From contig JANMXS010000170.1 in assembly GCA_031394335.1 (NCBI GenBank), positions 1-5,608 of the forward strand: a DNA stretch of 5,608 bases, given 5' to 3'. The notes below the pieces were generated by a model. That model saw only the letters and a list, made by a program, of their open reading frames with translations, ran no database searches and was not told the origin of the DNA. The number at the start of each line of letters is the position of its first letter. The stretch's first letter is position 1. Origin of the DNA: UKL13-2 sp031394335 (GTDB taxonomy: Bacteria; Pseudomonadota; Gammaproteobacteria; Burkholderiales; Usitatibacteraceae). Position numbers and translations under genes: made by a program. Below, one piece after another: positions 1-5,036 of this stretch.

Positions 1-1
1 C

Positions 2-568
2 CGCCTGCGCACCGATGTCATGGAACAGCGTGCCGGCGCGATCTTCCAGCGAGCCTGAGACCGCGATCTTGAATTTGCGCGGTAAGTAAGCAAACTCGGG
101 GTGAAAGGTCGACCACTGACGAATCAGTTCCGCATAAGGGCGCGGATCGATGATCTCGTCATGCGCGACACCGGCGAACTGGTCCGACGTGGTATTACGA
201 ATGCAGTTGCCCGAGGTCTGGATGGCGTGCATTTCCACGCTGGCCAGGTCGGCAAGAATGTCCGGCACGCGCGCCAGTTCCGGCCAGTTGTACTGGATGT
301 TCTGTCGCGTGGTGAAGTGCCCATAGCCGCGATCGTAAGTGCGCGCGATATGCGCCAGCATGCGCACCTGCCTCGATGAAAGGTGGCCGTATGGAATCGC
401 CACGCGCAGCATTGGCGCGTACTTCTGCACGTAGAGACCGTTTTGCAGGCGCAGCGGGCGGAACTCTTCCTCGCTCAGTTCACCATTCAGGAAACGCCGC
501 GTCTGGTCGCGATATTGCGCGACGCGTTCGTTCACAATCTGCTGATCAATAACGTCGTACTTGTACAT
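2..568 (-). CDS. cysI: Sulfite reductase hemoprotein (CysI), N-terminal part, cut by window edge
   Basis: The hemoprotein subunit of assimilatory sulfite reductase reduces sulfite to sulfide in the cytoplasm using siroheme and a 4Fe-4S cluster. The first 189 codons are present, with no stop before the left edge. The N-terminal ferredoxin-like half-domain covers about residues 40-105 and includes GHFTTRQNIQ (83-92), whose Arg88 corresponds to a siroheme/substrate arginine of E. coli CysI (Arg83, from memory). SGNCIRN (119-125) and LPRKFK (162-167) follow; Arg124, Lys165 and Lys167 match the other basic substrate ligands (Arg153, Lys215, Lys217). The cluster cysteines would lie beyond the edge. 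The ATG has an AGGTGA Shine-Dalgarno that contains the TGA stop of the transporter gene upstream (gap 3 nt), so translation is probably coupled. The family also includes nitrite reductases, but the sulfur-gene context and close resemblance to betaproteobacterial CysI favour sulfite. Confidence 0.93.
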   Translation of the reverse strand, partial: MYKYDVIDQQIVNERVAQYRDQTRRFLNGELSEEEFRPLRLQNGLYVQKYAPMLRVAIPYGHLSSRQVRMLAHIARTYDRGYGHFTTRQNIQYNWPELARVPDILADLASVEMHAIQTSGNCIRNTTSDQFAGVAHDEIIDPRPYAELIRQWSTFHPEFAYLPRKFKIAVSGSLEDRAGTLFHDIGAQA

Positions 569-571
569 AAA

Positions 572-1363
572 TCACCTGATCTGCCCTGAAAAAAACGCGA
601 GTCGGCCGCCGATTAGCAGCAGCAACACCACGAGACTGTGGCGAACAAAAATATCCGGCAAGCGCGTCGACAGCATGCTGCCCAAGGCCACGCCAGGCAG
701 AGAGCCAAGCAACAGTGAGCCGAGCAGCGGCCAATCGATATGCCCCAGCGAGGCATGGCCGAGTCCGGCGATCAGGGTCAGCGGCACCGCGTGGGCGATA
801 TCGGTGCCGACGATTTTTGCCGCGGACAATTTCGGATACAGCAGTACCAGTGCGGTCACGCCCACCGCCCCCGCGCCCACCGATGACAGCGATACCGCCA
901 CGCCCAGAAAGGCGCCGACCAGCACGGTGTATAGCGGCTTCAGCCACACCGGCGAGGTGCCCATGCTGCGACGCTCCGCCCAGGCCTGGATCGACTTTCG
1001 ATAAACCAGCGAGAGCGCGGTCAGCAACAGCATCACGCCCAGCGAGAATGAAAATATCTGCTCTTGTGAGGTGCTCAGCGCCTTGCGGCCCGACAACATC
1101 GAGACCACAATCAGCGCGGCCGGAACGCTGCCCAGCGCCAGCCAGCCGACGATTTTCCATTCGATTGTATTCTTGATGCCGTGCACCACCGCGCCGCCGG
1201 TCTTGGTGATCGAGGCGTAAAGCAAATCGGTGCCCACCGCGACGGACGGGGTAATGCCGAACAACAATACCAATAGCGGCGTCATCAGCGATCCGCCGCC
1301 GACGCCGGTCAATCCCACGATGAATCCCACGCCGAGCCCGGCAAAGGAATAGGCAATATCCAT
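572..1363 (-). CDS. TSUP (TauE/SafE family) membrane transporter, sulfur-linked
   Basis: A 263-residue integral membrane protein of the TSUP family, which moves sulfite, sulfate or organosulfonates. The sequence shows the family's internal duplication. The first half has GLTGVGGGSLMTP (17-29) and VGTDLLYA (43-50). The second half has SSVGAGAVGVTALVLLYP (160-177) and VGTDIAHA (185-192). Seven or eight hydrophobic segments are visible, with a polar, charged loop at about 121-140 between the halves. The frame stays open upstream to 1468, but the ATG at 1363 is preferred: AGGA lies 5 nt before it and the protein then begins directly with the first membrane helix. Its position upstream of cysI and opposite a CysB regulator suggests import of sulfate, or handling of sulfite. 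TSUP member CysZ of Corynebacterium glutamicum sits in a cys cluster and is thought to be a sulfate permease. The substrate and direction of transport here are inference. Confidence 0.9.
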   Translation of the reverse strand: MDIAYSFAGLGVGFIVGLTGVGGGSLMTPLLVLLFGITPSVAVGTDLLYASITKTGGAVVHGIKNTIEWKIVGWLALGSVPAALIVVSMLSGRKALSTSQEQIFSFSLGVMLLLTALSLVYRKSIQAWAERRSMGTSPVWLKPLYTVLVGAFLGVAVSLSSVGAGAVGVTALVLLYPKLSAAKIVGTDIAHAVPLTLIAGLGHASLGHIDWPLLGSLLLGSLPGVALGSMLSTRLPDIFVRHSLVVLLLLIGGRLAFFSGQIR

Positions 1364-1466
1364 AGCTATCCTGAGTGATAAGTCCCAAATGGTACGGTGC
1401 GAGCTATAGATTGCATAGGAATAATAAGTTAATATCAAATAACCAATTCGTATATAGAGAATCGCC
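1364..1466. promoter_or_regulatory. Divergent cysB / TSUP-cysI promoter region with a candidate LysR box
   Basis: This 103-bp AT-rich gap separates the start codons of the regulator and the transporter operon. It contains the dyad GTTA-N8-TAAC (1428-1443), which fits the T-N11-A pattern of LysR-type binding sites. A candidate rightward promoter is TTGCAT (1411-1416), 16 nt, then TATCAA (1433-1438). On the - strand a TTGATA hexamer (1433-1438) could serve as a -35, but no convincing -10 goes with it, as expected of an activator-dependent promoter. The region's role is clear from the layout; the individual elements are tentative. Confidence 0.5.
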
Positions 1467-2387
1467 ATGACCCTCCAACAAATCCGTTACCTCTGCGAAG
1501 TCGCGCGCCGCGGGCTATCGGTCTCGGACGCCGCCGCCGCCTTGCACACTTCGCAGCCCGGCATCAGCAAGCAAATCCTCGCGCTGGAAGGCGAGTTGGG
1601 CGTGCAGGTGTTCATACGCCGCGGCAAACGCCTGGTCGAGATCACGCCGGCCGGCAAGCGCCTCGTCGAGCTCGGCGAAAAAGTGCTCGCCGACGCCGGC
1701 AACCTGAAACGCGCCGCACTCGACCTGCAGGACGAGGCGGTGGGCGAAATGGTCATCGCCACCACCCATACCCAGGCGCGTTATGTGCTGCCCAAGGTGA
1801 TCCCGGTGTTCCTGAAGCGCTTCCCGAAAGTGTCGCTGTTCATTCATCAGGGCAATCCCATGCAGGTTGCCGCCGAAGTCGCTTCCGGCCGCGCCGACTT
1901 GGGCATTGCCACCGAATATCTTGATGGCGTACCTGAGCTGGTCACCCTGCCGCTTTACGCCTGGAATCGCGTGGTGGTGGCGCAAAAGGGCCATCCGATT
2001 CTCGACAAACGCAAGCTCACGCTGGCCGATATCGCCGCCTACCCGCTGGTCTCCTACGATATTTCCATGACCGGTCGCGGCGCCGTCAACCAGGCCTTCG
2101 CCGCGCAGGGCTTGTCGCCGACCTTCGTGCTGTCGGCGATGGATTCCGACGTGATCAAGACCTATGTCGAACTCGGCATCGGCATCGGCCTGCTCGCCGA
2201 AATGGCCTACGACCCGAAGCAGGATGCCAAGCTGGGTGCGATTTCAGCCAAGCATTTGTTTACCGAAAGCGTCACCAAGATTGCGTTAAAGCGAAACGCT
2301 TTCCTACGTGGCTACACCTATGAGCTGATCGAATTGCTGGCGCCGGGTTTGACGCAGCGGGTGGTGGATGAGGCGTTGCGGAAATAA
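1467..2387 (+). CDS. cysB: CysB-type LysR transcriptional regulator
   Basis: A 306-residue LysR-family regulator of the CysB/Cbl branch, which controls sulfate assimilation genes in response to N-acetylserine or acetylserine and sulfate. The N-terminal winged helix-turn-helix covers residues 1-60, with the recognition part around TSQPGISKQILALE (28-41). The effector domain follows from about residue 93. Residues lining the sulfate pocket of Klebsiella CysB (as remembered) are present at the same numbers: Thr100, Thr102 and Gln103 in ATTHTQARY, Thr149 and Glu150 in IATEY, and Thr202 in SMTGRG. It is slightly shorter than the 324-residue E. coli protein. The ATG is supported by an AGAGA 6 nt upstream and by the canonical N-terminus MTLQQIRYL. 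Its divergent position suggests that it controls the TSUP-cysI operon and represses its own gene. Cbl or another paralogue cannot be excluded. Confidence 0.93.
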   Translation: MTLQQIRYLCEVARRGLSVSDAAAALHTSQPGISKQILALEGELGVQVFIRRGKRLVEITPAGKRLVELGEKVLADAGNLKRAALDLQDEAVGEMVIATTHTQARYVLPKVIPVFLKRFPKVSLFIHQGNPMQVAAEVASGRADLGIATEYLDGVPELVTLPLYAWNRVVVAQKGHPILDKRKLTLADIAAYPLVSYDISMTGRGAVNQAFAAQGLSPTFVLSAMDSDVIKTYVELGIGIGLLAEMAYDPKQDAKLGAISAKHLFTESVTKIALKRNAFLRGYTYELIELLAPGLTQRVVDEALRK

Positions 2388-2420
2388 TGGTGGAAACTGC
2401 CGGGATATCTCGAGGTAAAA

Positions 2421-2474
2421 ATGTGCGCTGAAAACAGCGGATCAGGCCAAGGCGAAAATCACGATGCCATATAA
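2421..2474 (+). CDS. Candidate 17-residue leader ORF overlapping the DoxX-like gene
   Basis: An ATG at 2421 is preceded by a strong Shine-Dalgarno, GAGGT at 2412-2416 with 4 nt spacing. It reads 17 codons (beginning MCAENSGSGQ) to a TAA at 2472-2474. That stop lies 8 nt inside the next gene, whose ATG is at 2464 in another frame, so terminating ribosomes could reinitiate there. Codons 2-7 contain a perfect five-pair hairpin, CGCTG-AAAA-CAGCG (2426-2439), that could fold in the mRNA. There is no run of one amino acid to suggest classical attenuation. A chance ORF is possible; the strength of the ribosome site is the main argument. Confidence 0.35.
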   Translation: MCAENSGSGQGENHDAI

Positions 2475-2859
2475 AAAAATAGCGCTGGCATTTGTATTCA
2501 TCTGGTTTTTCGCAGGCGGGATTGGCCACTTCGTCGCCACCGCGTTTTTCCTCAAAATCGTGCCGCCGCAATTGCCATATCAAATTGAACTCGTCTACAT
2601 AAGCGGATTTTTTGAGTTGCTAGGCGCGTCCGGGTTGCTTCATTTGAAATCCCGGCGCGCTGCCGGCATTGGCCTCATCGCGCTGACCATCGCCATCACG
2701 CCTGCCAATGTTTACATGTGGCTGAATCCGCAGTTGTTCCCGCGCATACCAGAAATACTATTGTCGCTGCGTCTGGTTTTGCAGGTCGTTCTGGCGGCAT
2801 TGATCTGGTGGGCGACGCTGCCTCCAATGCAAGCAACTCGTTCAGGAAGACAAGCGTGA
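2464..2859 (+). CDS. DoxX-like small membrane protein
   Basis: A 131-residue inner-membrane protein resembling the short DoxX-family proteins. Four hydrophobic segments lie at about 5-22, 41-61, 66-86 and 98-118. Family-like stretches are GGIGHFVATAFFLKIVPPQL (18-37), VYISGFFELLGASGLL (44-59) and TPANVYMWLNP (79-89). The N-terminus carries two lysines, and the C-terminal tail (from about 119) is basic, ending in RSGRQA. The function of these proteins is not established; DoxX relatives have been linked to electron transfer and redox stress. The ribosome site of this ATG is mediocre (AAGGCGA at 2449-2455, 8 nt spacing). It follows cysB on the same strand after 76 bp with no visible terminator, so co-transcription is possible, but no functional link to sulfur metabolism is shown. 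Confidence 0.82.
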   Translation: MPYKKIALAFVFIWFFAGGIGHFVATAFFLKIVPPQLPYQIELVYISGFFELLGASGLLHLKSRRAAGIGLIALTIAITPANVYMWLNPQLFPRIPEILLSLRLVLQVVLAALIWWATLPPMQATRSGRQA

Positions 2860-3109
2860 TTCGCTCACCAGGCGTATTATTTTTTTCGGAATATTCTAAT
2901 AGGATTGACTGTCGGGATTCGGTCCATAGTGGTCGTTCAACGGTGGCTTTTAATGTTGACATTTAGTCGTATTCCGCATCATTTGGGGGCATCGATTTTC
3001 TCAGGCCGCTCCCGAATTAGATAGCATGGCGTTCAAGAGCTGAGCATATTTCGCCTATGGGATATATGCGTCTATCCATCCGCTGATGGGGCTATAAACC
3101 GCGCGGCGC
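2860..3109. other. Gene-free junction between backbone and accessory region
   Basis: No convincing gene is seen in these 250 bases. The DNA is visibly richer in A and T than the sulfur genes to the left. It holds a T-run (2877-2886) just after the DoxX-like gene, without a clear stem, and the first copy of the 33-nt repeat (2908-2940). A TATAAA at 3093-3098 lies upstream of the higBA operator, but no good -35 goes with it. Confidence 0.6.
2908..2940 (+). repeat. 33-nt dispersed repeat, copy 1 (before higBA)
   Basis: First of five gap-free copies of a degenerate repeat with core CGGYCYNNAGYRGWCNT; here the core is CGGTCCATAGTGGTCGT (2920-2936). It begins ACTGTC-N4-TT, as does copy 5, and ends TTCAA. 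Over the last 22 nt (2918-2939 against 3800-3821) it differs from copy 2 at five positions, all transitions. It lies at the left edge of the accessory stretch. Confidence 0.6.
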
Positions 3110-3148
3110 ATATTAACGCTTGACGTTATCAACGCCAAGCGTTAATAT
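3110..3148 (+). promoter_or_regulatory. higBA operator and promoter: 39-bp palindrome over a -35/-10 pair
   Basis: The arms ATATTAACGCTTG (3110-3122) and CAAGCGTTAATAT (3136-3148) are perfect 13-nt complements. They continue inward, after one mismatch, as CGTT/AACG around a 3-nt centre. The block also resolves into two similar dyads, TAACG-N5-CGTTA (3114-3128) and CAACG-N5-CGTTA (3130-3144), 16 bp apart, suitable for two HigA dimers. Embedded in it is TTGACG (3120-3125), 17 nt, then TAATAT (3143-3148), a good sigma-70-type promoter. Repressor binding would block it, as expected for antitoxin autoregulation. The predicted transcription start falls on the A of the higB ATG at 3155. Confidence 0.8.
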
Positions 3149-3154
3149 TTGCAA

Positions 3155-3436
3155 ATGGCGATCAAGACTTTTAAGTGCAAAGACACAGAGGCACTCTTTC
3201 TGGGTCGCCGGGTTCGCCGATGGGTAAATATCGAGCGCCCCGCATTACGCAAACTTGAGCAGTTAGACTGGTCCACAATTTTAGAGGATTTGCGCGTCCC
3301 GCCAGGCAATCAACTTGAAGTATTAAAGGGAAATCGCAGGGGCCAGCACAGCATTCGCATCAACGATCAATGGCGCGTTTGCTTCATTTGGACGTCAGAA
3401 GGTGCGAAAAATGTCGAAATTGTGGATTACCACTAA
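3155..3436 (+). CDS. higB: HigB/GraT-type RelE-superfamily toxin
   Basis: A 93-residue toxin of the HigB family: small RelE-fold ribonucleases that cut mRNA on the translating ribosome. Family signatures are complete: DLRVPPGNQLEVLKG (45-59), GQHSIRINDQWRVCF (63-77) and the C-terminal VEIVDYH (87-93). The last three residues, Asp-Tyr-His, match the C-terminal catalytic cluster of Proteus HigB. The length is normal and nothing suggests inactivation. A TTG at 3149 is in frame, but the ATG at 3155 gives the usual HigB N-terminus. No Shine-Dalgarno precedes it, and the embedded promoter places the transcript start at the ATG, so leaderless translation is likely. The toxin gene comes first and higA follows after 12 bp, the usual order for hig systems. 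Confidence 0.93.
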   Translation: MAIKTFKCKDTEALFLGRRVRRWVNIERPALRKLEQLDWSTILEDLRVPPGNQLEVLKGNRRGQHSIRINDQWRVCFIWTSEGAKNVEIVDYH

Positions 3437-3448
3437 AGGAATTTGAAC

Positions 3449-3748
3449 ATGCGTACAGTTCCCCCCGTTTCTCCCGGCGAAATGCTTGATGAAGAGTTTC
3501 TGAAGCCGCTTGGCCTGACGAAGTATCGTCTCGCCAAGGATATCGGCGTGCCACCCCAGCGAATCGGCGATATCGTAGCGGGTAAGCGGGCCATTACGGC
3601 TGACACGGATCTAAGACTGTGTCGGTATTTTGGGTTCAGTGATGGATGGTGGCTTCGTGGCCAAGCCAATTACGACACAGCCATCGCGCGTGAAACCATG
3701 GGTGAAGCACTTTCGCATATTTCCCGCTGCCAGTTGCTTGCCGCATAA
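3449..3748 (+). CDS. higA: HigA/VapI-type helix-turn-helix antitoxin
   Basis: A 99-residue antitoxin of the HigA family, which binds HigB and represses the operon. Visible parts are the N-terminal PPVSPGEMLDEEFLKPLGL (5-23) and a helix-turn-helix with LTKYRLAKDIGVPPQRIGDI (23-42). GKRAITADTDLRLCRYFG (45-62) and WWLRGQANYD (67-76) follow. These are the family's hallmark stretches at normal spacing. The ATG at 3449 is chosen over an in-frame TTG at 3443 because AAGGA (3436-3440) lies 8 nt before it. This ribosome site starts at the last base of the toxin stop codon, favouring coupled and efficient antitoxin synthesis. The C-terminal tail (from about 80) is less typical, but the length is normal. 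It presumably binds the palindrome at 3110-3148. Confidence 0.93.
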   Translation: MRTVPPVSPGEMLDEEFLKPLGLTKYRLAKDIGVPPQRIGDIVAGKRAITADTDLRLCRYFGFSDGWWLRGQANYDTAIARETMGEALSHISRCQLLAA

Positions 3749-3941
3749 ACATTTTGAGAAGATGGAAGGCCACTCTGGGGGCAAACTTCAATGTCTCAAT
3801 TCGGCCTGTAGCGGTCATTCAGTTTGTTGCTTCAATTCACCAACCAAATTACCTGTGAAGCCATTTTGCTCAATCATGTTGTGCGCCAACCCGAAAAATT
3901 GTGGGGACTGGGTATGTCGCCACAAATTGAGGTAGAGCAAA
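3749..3941. other. Gene-free spacer after higBA
   Basis: These 193 bases contain repeat copy 2 and otherwise no gene I can support. Open frames crossing it run out of higA or out of the next membrane-protein gene in other phases and look like shadows. No clear terminator follows higA. Confidence 0.55.
3790..3822 (+). repeat. 33-nt dispersed repeat, copy 2 (after higBA)
   Basis: Core CGGCCTGTAGCGGTCAT (3802-3818), preceded by AATGTC-N4-TT and followed by TCAG. It lies 41 bp past the higA stop. With copy 1 it brackets the toxin-antitoxin module as a direct repeat. Its left end AATGTC and the inner GGTCATT are weakly complementary, hinting at a decayed dyad. Confidence 0.6.
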
Positions 3942-4235
3942 GTGCGGAGCCAATTCTTCACCGTCGGCAACAAGGCAGCTCGAAGACTCCTTGTGCTTAC
4001 ATACGCGGTCATTGCCGTTTTAGCCGCATTCTGGTGGGTACCAAAGTACTTTGGCGCAAACCATCCAGTGGAGCCAAAATTTGGCATTGGTATGCTGATA
4101 CTTGTATGGGTGTTGATGCTTAATCGGTGGCCCCAAATGGCACCCCTAAAGATTTTTTATTCTCCCCAGCCTCAGCACGCCTTCTTAATTCTGGGTGTTA
4201 TAAGTGCAATATCACTTTGTGGCCTTGCTCTCTAA
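3942..4235 (+). CDS. Small hypothetical membrane protein, three predicted helices
   Basis: I do not recognise the family. The 97-residue product has three hydrophobic segments, at about 16-33, 47-61 and 79-97. The basic N-terminus (Arg2, Lys11, Arg14, Arg15) suggests that end is cytoplasmic. The middle loop NRWPQMAPLKIFYSPQPQ (61-78) is proline-rich, and the chain ends within the last helix. The GTG start is the first possible one after an in-frame TAG at 3933. It has GAGGTAGAG (3929-3937) just upstream, which supports translation. Other frames over the same DNA give unpatterned proteins, so this frame is the most credible. It has no partner gene, and no promoter was identified. The position between two toxin-antitoxin modules suggests cargo of the accessory region, with no clue to function. 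Confidence 0.6.
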   Translation: MRSQFFTVGNKAARRLLVLTYAVIAVLAAFWWVPKYFGANHPVEPKFGIGMLILVWVLMLNRWPQMAPLKIFYSPQPQHAFLILGVISAISLCGLAL

Positions 4236-4304
4236 CCCCGGCTCGTGGTTGACGGGTTCCTCGCTGCGCAAAAGGGATGTTAAACGGCCGCTTTCGGGAA
4301 GGCT

Positions 4305-4373
4305 GTAGTGCCGCTTGGTGTCGGCTAGGGGCTTGATCTGATTGGCAACATGCGGCCCCAAGCGGTCCTCTAC
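4305..4373. repeat. 69-nt imperfect palindrome ending in repeat copy 3
   Basis: The outer ends pair GTAG (4305-4308) with CTAC (4370-4373). After a small asymmetric bulge CCGCTTGG (4311-4318) pairs perfectly with CCAAGCGG (4358-4365). After one mismatch, GTCG (4320-4323) pairs with CGGC (4353-4356), including one G-T pair. The right arm is the 33-nt repeat and the left arm an inverted relative of it. A second inverted relative, CGGCCGCTT with CGGG (4285-4298), lies just outside. As DNA or RNA it could form a long hairpin. No T-run follows, so it is not a simple terminator. Confidence 0.6.
4341..4373 (+). repeat. 33-nt dispersed repeat, copy 3 (before brnTA)
   Basis: Core CGGCCCCAAGCGGTCCT (4353-4369), preceded by ATTGGC-AACA-TG. 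It shares the exact 15-mer GGCAACATGCGGCCC (4344-4358) with copy 4 at 5037-5051. These two copies therefore form a closer subgroup and bracket the brnTA module. Confidence 0.6.
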
Positions 4374-4441
4374 GCCGGCCCTCCAATTTGCTCCAAAGCC
4401 GACGGTCGCGGACCCAAATGTATGGGCTAGTCTACGAAGAC

Positions 4442-4480
4442 TTGACTTGACCCTCGTGTTTATCGTAGCTACAATAAATA
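4442..4480 (+). promoter_or_regulatory. brnTA promoter with overlapping palindromic operator
   Basis: TTGACC (4447-4452), 17 nt, then TACAAT (4470-4475) matches the sigma-70 consensus at 5 of 6 positions in each hexamer; an overlapping TTGACT starts at 4442. A 20-bp palindrome, TTTATcGTAGCTACaATAAA (4459-4478, one mismatched pair), covers the -10. BrnA-type antitoxins repress their own promoter, so this is the likely operator. The -10 ends 6 nt before the A of the brnT ATG, leaving no room for a 5' leader. Confidence 0.8.
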
Positions 4481-4750
4481 ATGCGGATCGAGTTCGATAA
4501 GACCAAGGACGAGACGAACCTAGTAAAGCACGGTGTATCGCTCTCGATGGCCAGAGAACTTGATTGGGACGCAGCATTGGTTTGGTTGGACGACCGCTTC
4601 GAATATGACGAGTTGCGAATGATTGCTCTCGCGCCGAAGACGGAAATCCTCTACTACGTGTCGTTTGTGGACCGCGGCGCAATGCGAAGGATTATTAGCT
4701 TGCGCCGAGCTAACCGTCGTGAGGTACAACAATATGTCAAAGCAATCTAA
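4481..4750 (+). CDS. brnT: BrnT-family toxin
   Basis: An 89-residue toxin of the BrnT family, a RelE-like fold reported in Brucella to be a ribonuclease that arrests translation. The sequence is typical throughout: RIEFDKTKDETNLVKHGVS (2-20), ELDWDAALVWLDDRF (26-40), ELRMIALAP (44-52), ILYYVSFVDRG (56-66) and RRIISLRRANRREVQQY (69-85). No expected conserved stretch is missing and the length is normal. The ATG has no Shine-Dalgarno and sits at the predicted transcription start, so the mRNA is probably leaderless. The gene overlaps brnA by 17 nt, the usual brnTA arrangement. Confidence 0.94.
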   Translation: MRIEFDKTKDETNLVKHGVSLSMARELDWDAALVWLDDRFEYDELRMIALAPKTEILYYVSFVDRGAMRRIISLRRANRREVQQYVKAI

Positions 4751-5036
4751 ACGAGTTTCAATCGCGATGCCTACCGTTGCCGAGGATAGGGCAATTACTG
4801 CTGCGGCGAGAGCGGATGCTGACGCGCAGCCGTTGACACCTAAGCAGCTAAAAGAAATGATCCCGATGCGAGCATTGCGTGGTCGCCCAAAGTCAGAAAA
4901 TACAAAAAAGCTTGTTTCGGTGCGATACAGTTCTGAGGTCTTGGAATACTTCAGGTCCACAGGAGAGGGTTGGCAATCTCGCATGGATAGCGTGCTGCGC
5001 CAATATGTTTCTCGCCATTCTCGACGCGGAGCGTGA
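4734..5036 (+). CDS. brnA: BrnA-family antitoxin
   Basis: A 100-residue antitoxin that neutralises BrnT and represses the brnTA promoter through a ribbon-helix-helix domain. An acidic, alanine-rich N-terminal part carries PTVAEDRAITAAARADADAQ (13-32), typical of the family. GRPKS (50-54) leads into the DNA-binding strand KKLVSVRYS (58-66), and the helices include SEVLEYFRSTGEGW (67-80) and QSRMDSVLRQYV (81-92). The frame is open further upstream, but the ATG at 4734 is preferred. It has GAGGT (4721-4725) 8 nt before it and gives the family N-terminus. Both the ribosome site and the first 17 nt lie inside brnT. The TGA stop at 5034 is also the first three bases of repeat copy 4. Confidence 0.93.
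   Translation: MSKQSKRVSIAMPTVAEDRAITAAARADADAQPLTPKQLKEMIPMRALRGRPKSENTKKLVSVRYSSEVLEYFRSTGEGWQSRMDSVLRQYVSRHSRRGA

Larger units (their letters stand above)
4236..4480. other. Gene-free spacer with palindromic repeats and the brnT promoter
   Basis: These 245 bases hold no supportable gene. They contain two inverted relatives of the 33-nt repeat (4281-4301 and 4305-4324), repeat copy 3 and, at the right end, the brnT promoter and operator. A long - strand open frame crosses it but is mostly antisense to brnT. Confidence 0.55.

Noticed and set aside
101..589. Two + strand open frames at the left end
   Set aside because: They are antisense to cysI, whose conserved motifs run unbroken on the - strand.
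546..1388. Long - strand open frame overlapping the TSUP gene
   Set aside because: It is out of frame with TSUP, arginine-rich and without hydrophobic pattern. TSUP motifs are clear in the other frame.
2426..2439. CGCTG-AAAA-CAGCG hairpin as the cysB terminator
   Set aside because: The stem has only five pairs and no T-run follows, so it is not a credible intrinsic terminator.
2718..2966. 82-codon + strand open frame past the DoxX-like gene
   Set aside because: It begins inside the DoxX-like gene in another frame and has no ribosome site or recognisable pattern.
3815..4123. Open frames on both strands over the spacer and membrane-protein gene
   Set aside because: They have mixed composition and no ribosome site. 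The frame from 3942 gives a patterned membrane protein instead.
4231..4285. Possible integron attC site after the membrane-protein gene
   Set aside because: GTTAAAC (4279-4285) fits GTTRRRY, but the only partner, CTCTAAC at 4230-4236, breaks the RYYYAAC rule and does not pair with it. No other repeat copy has such cores, and no integrase is in the window.
4212..4682. 156-codon - strand open frame
   Set aside because: Its first half is antisense to brnT and the rest crosses the palindromic repeats. Such frames often arise from intergenic repeats.
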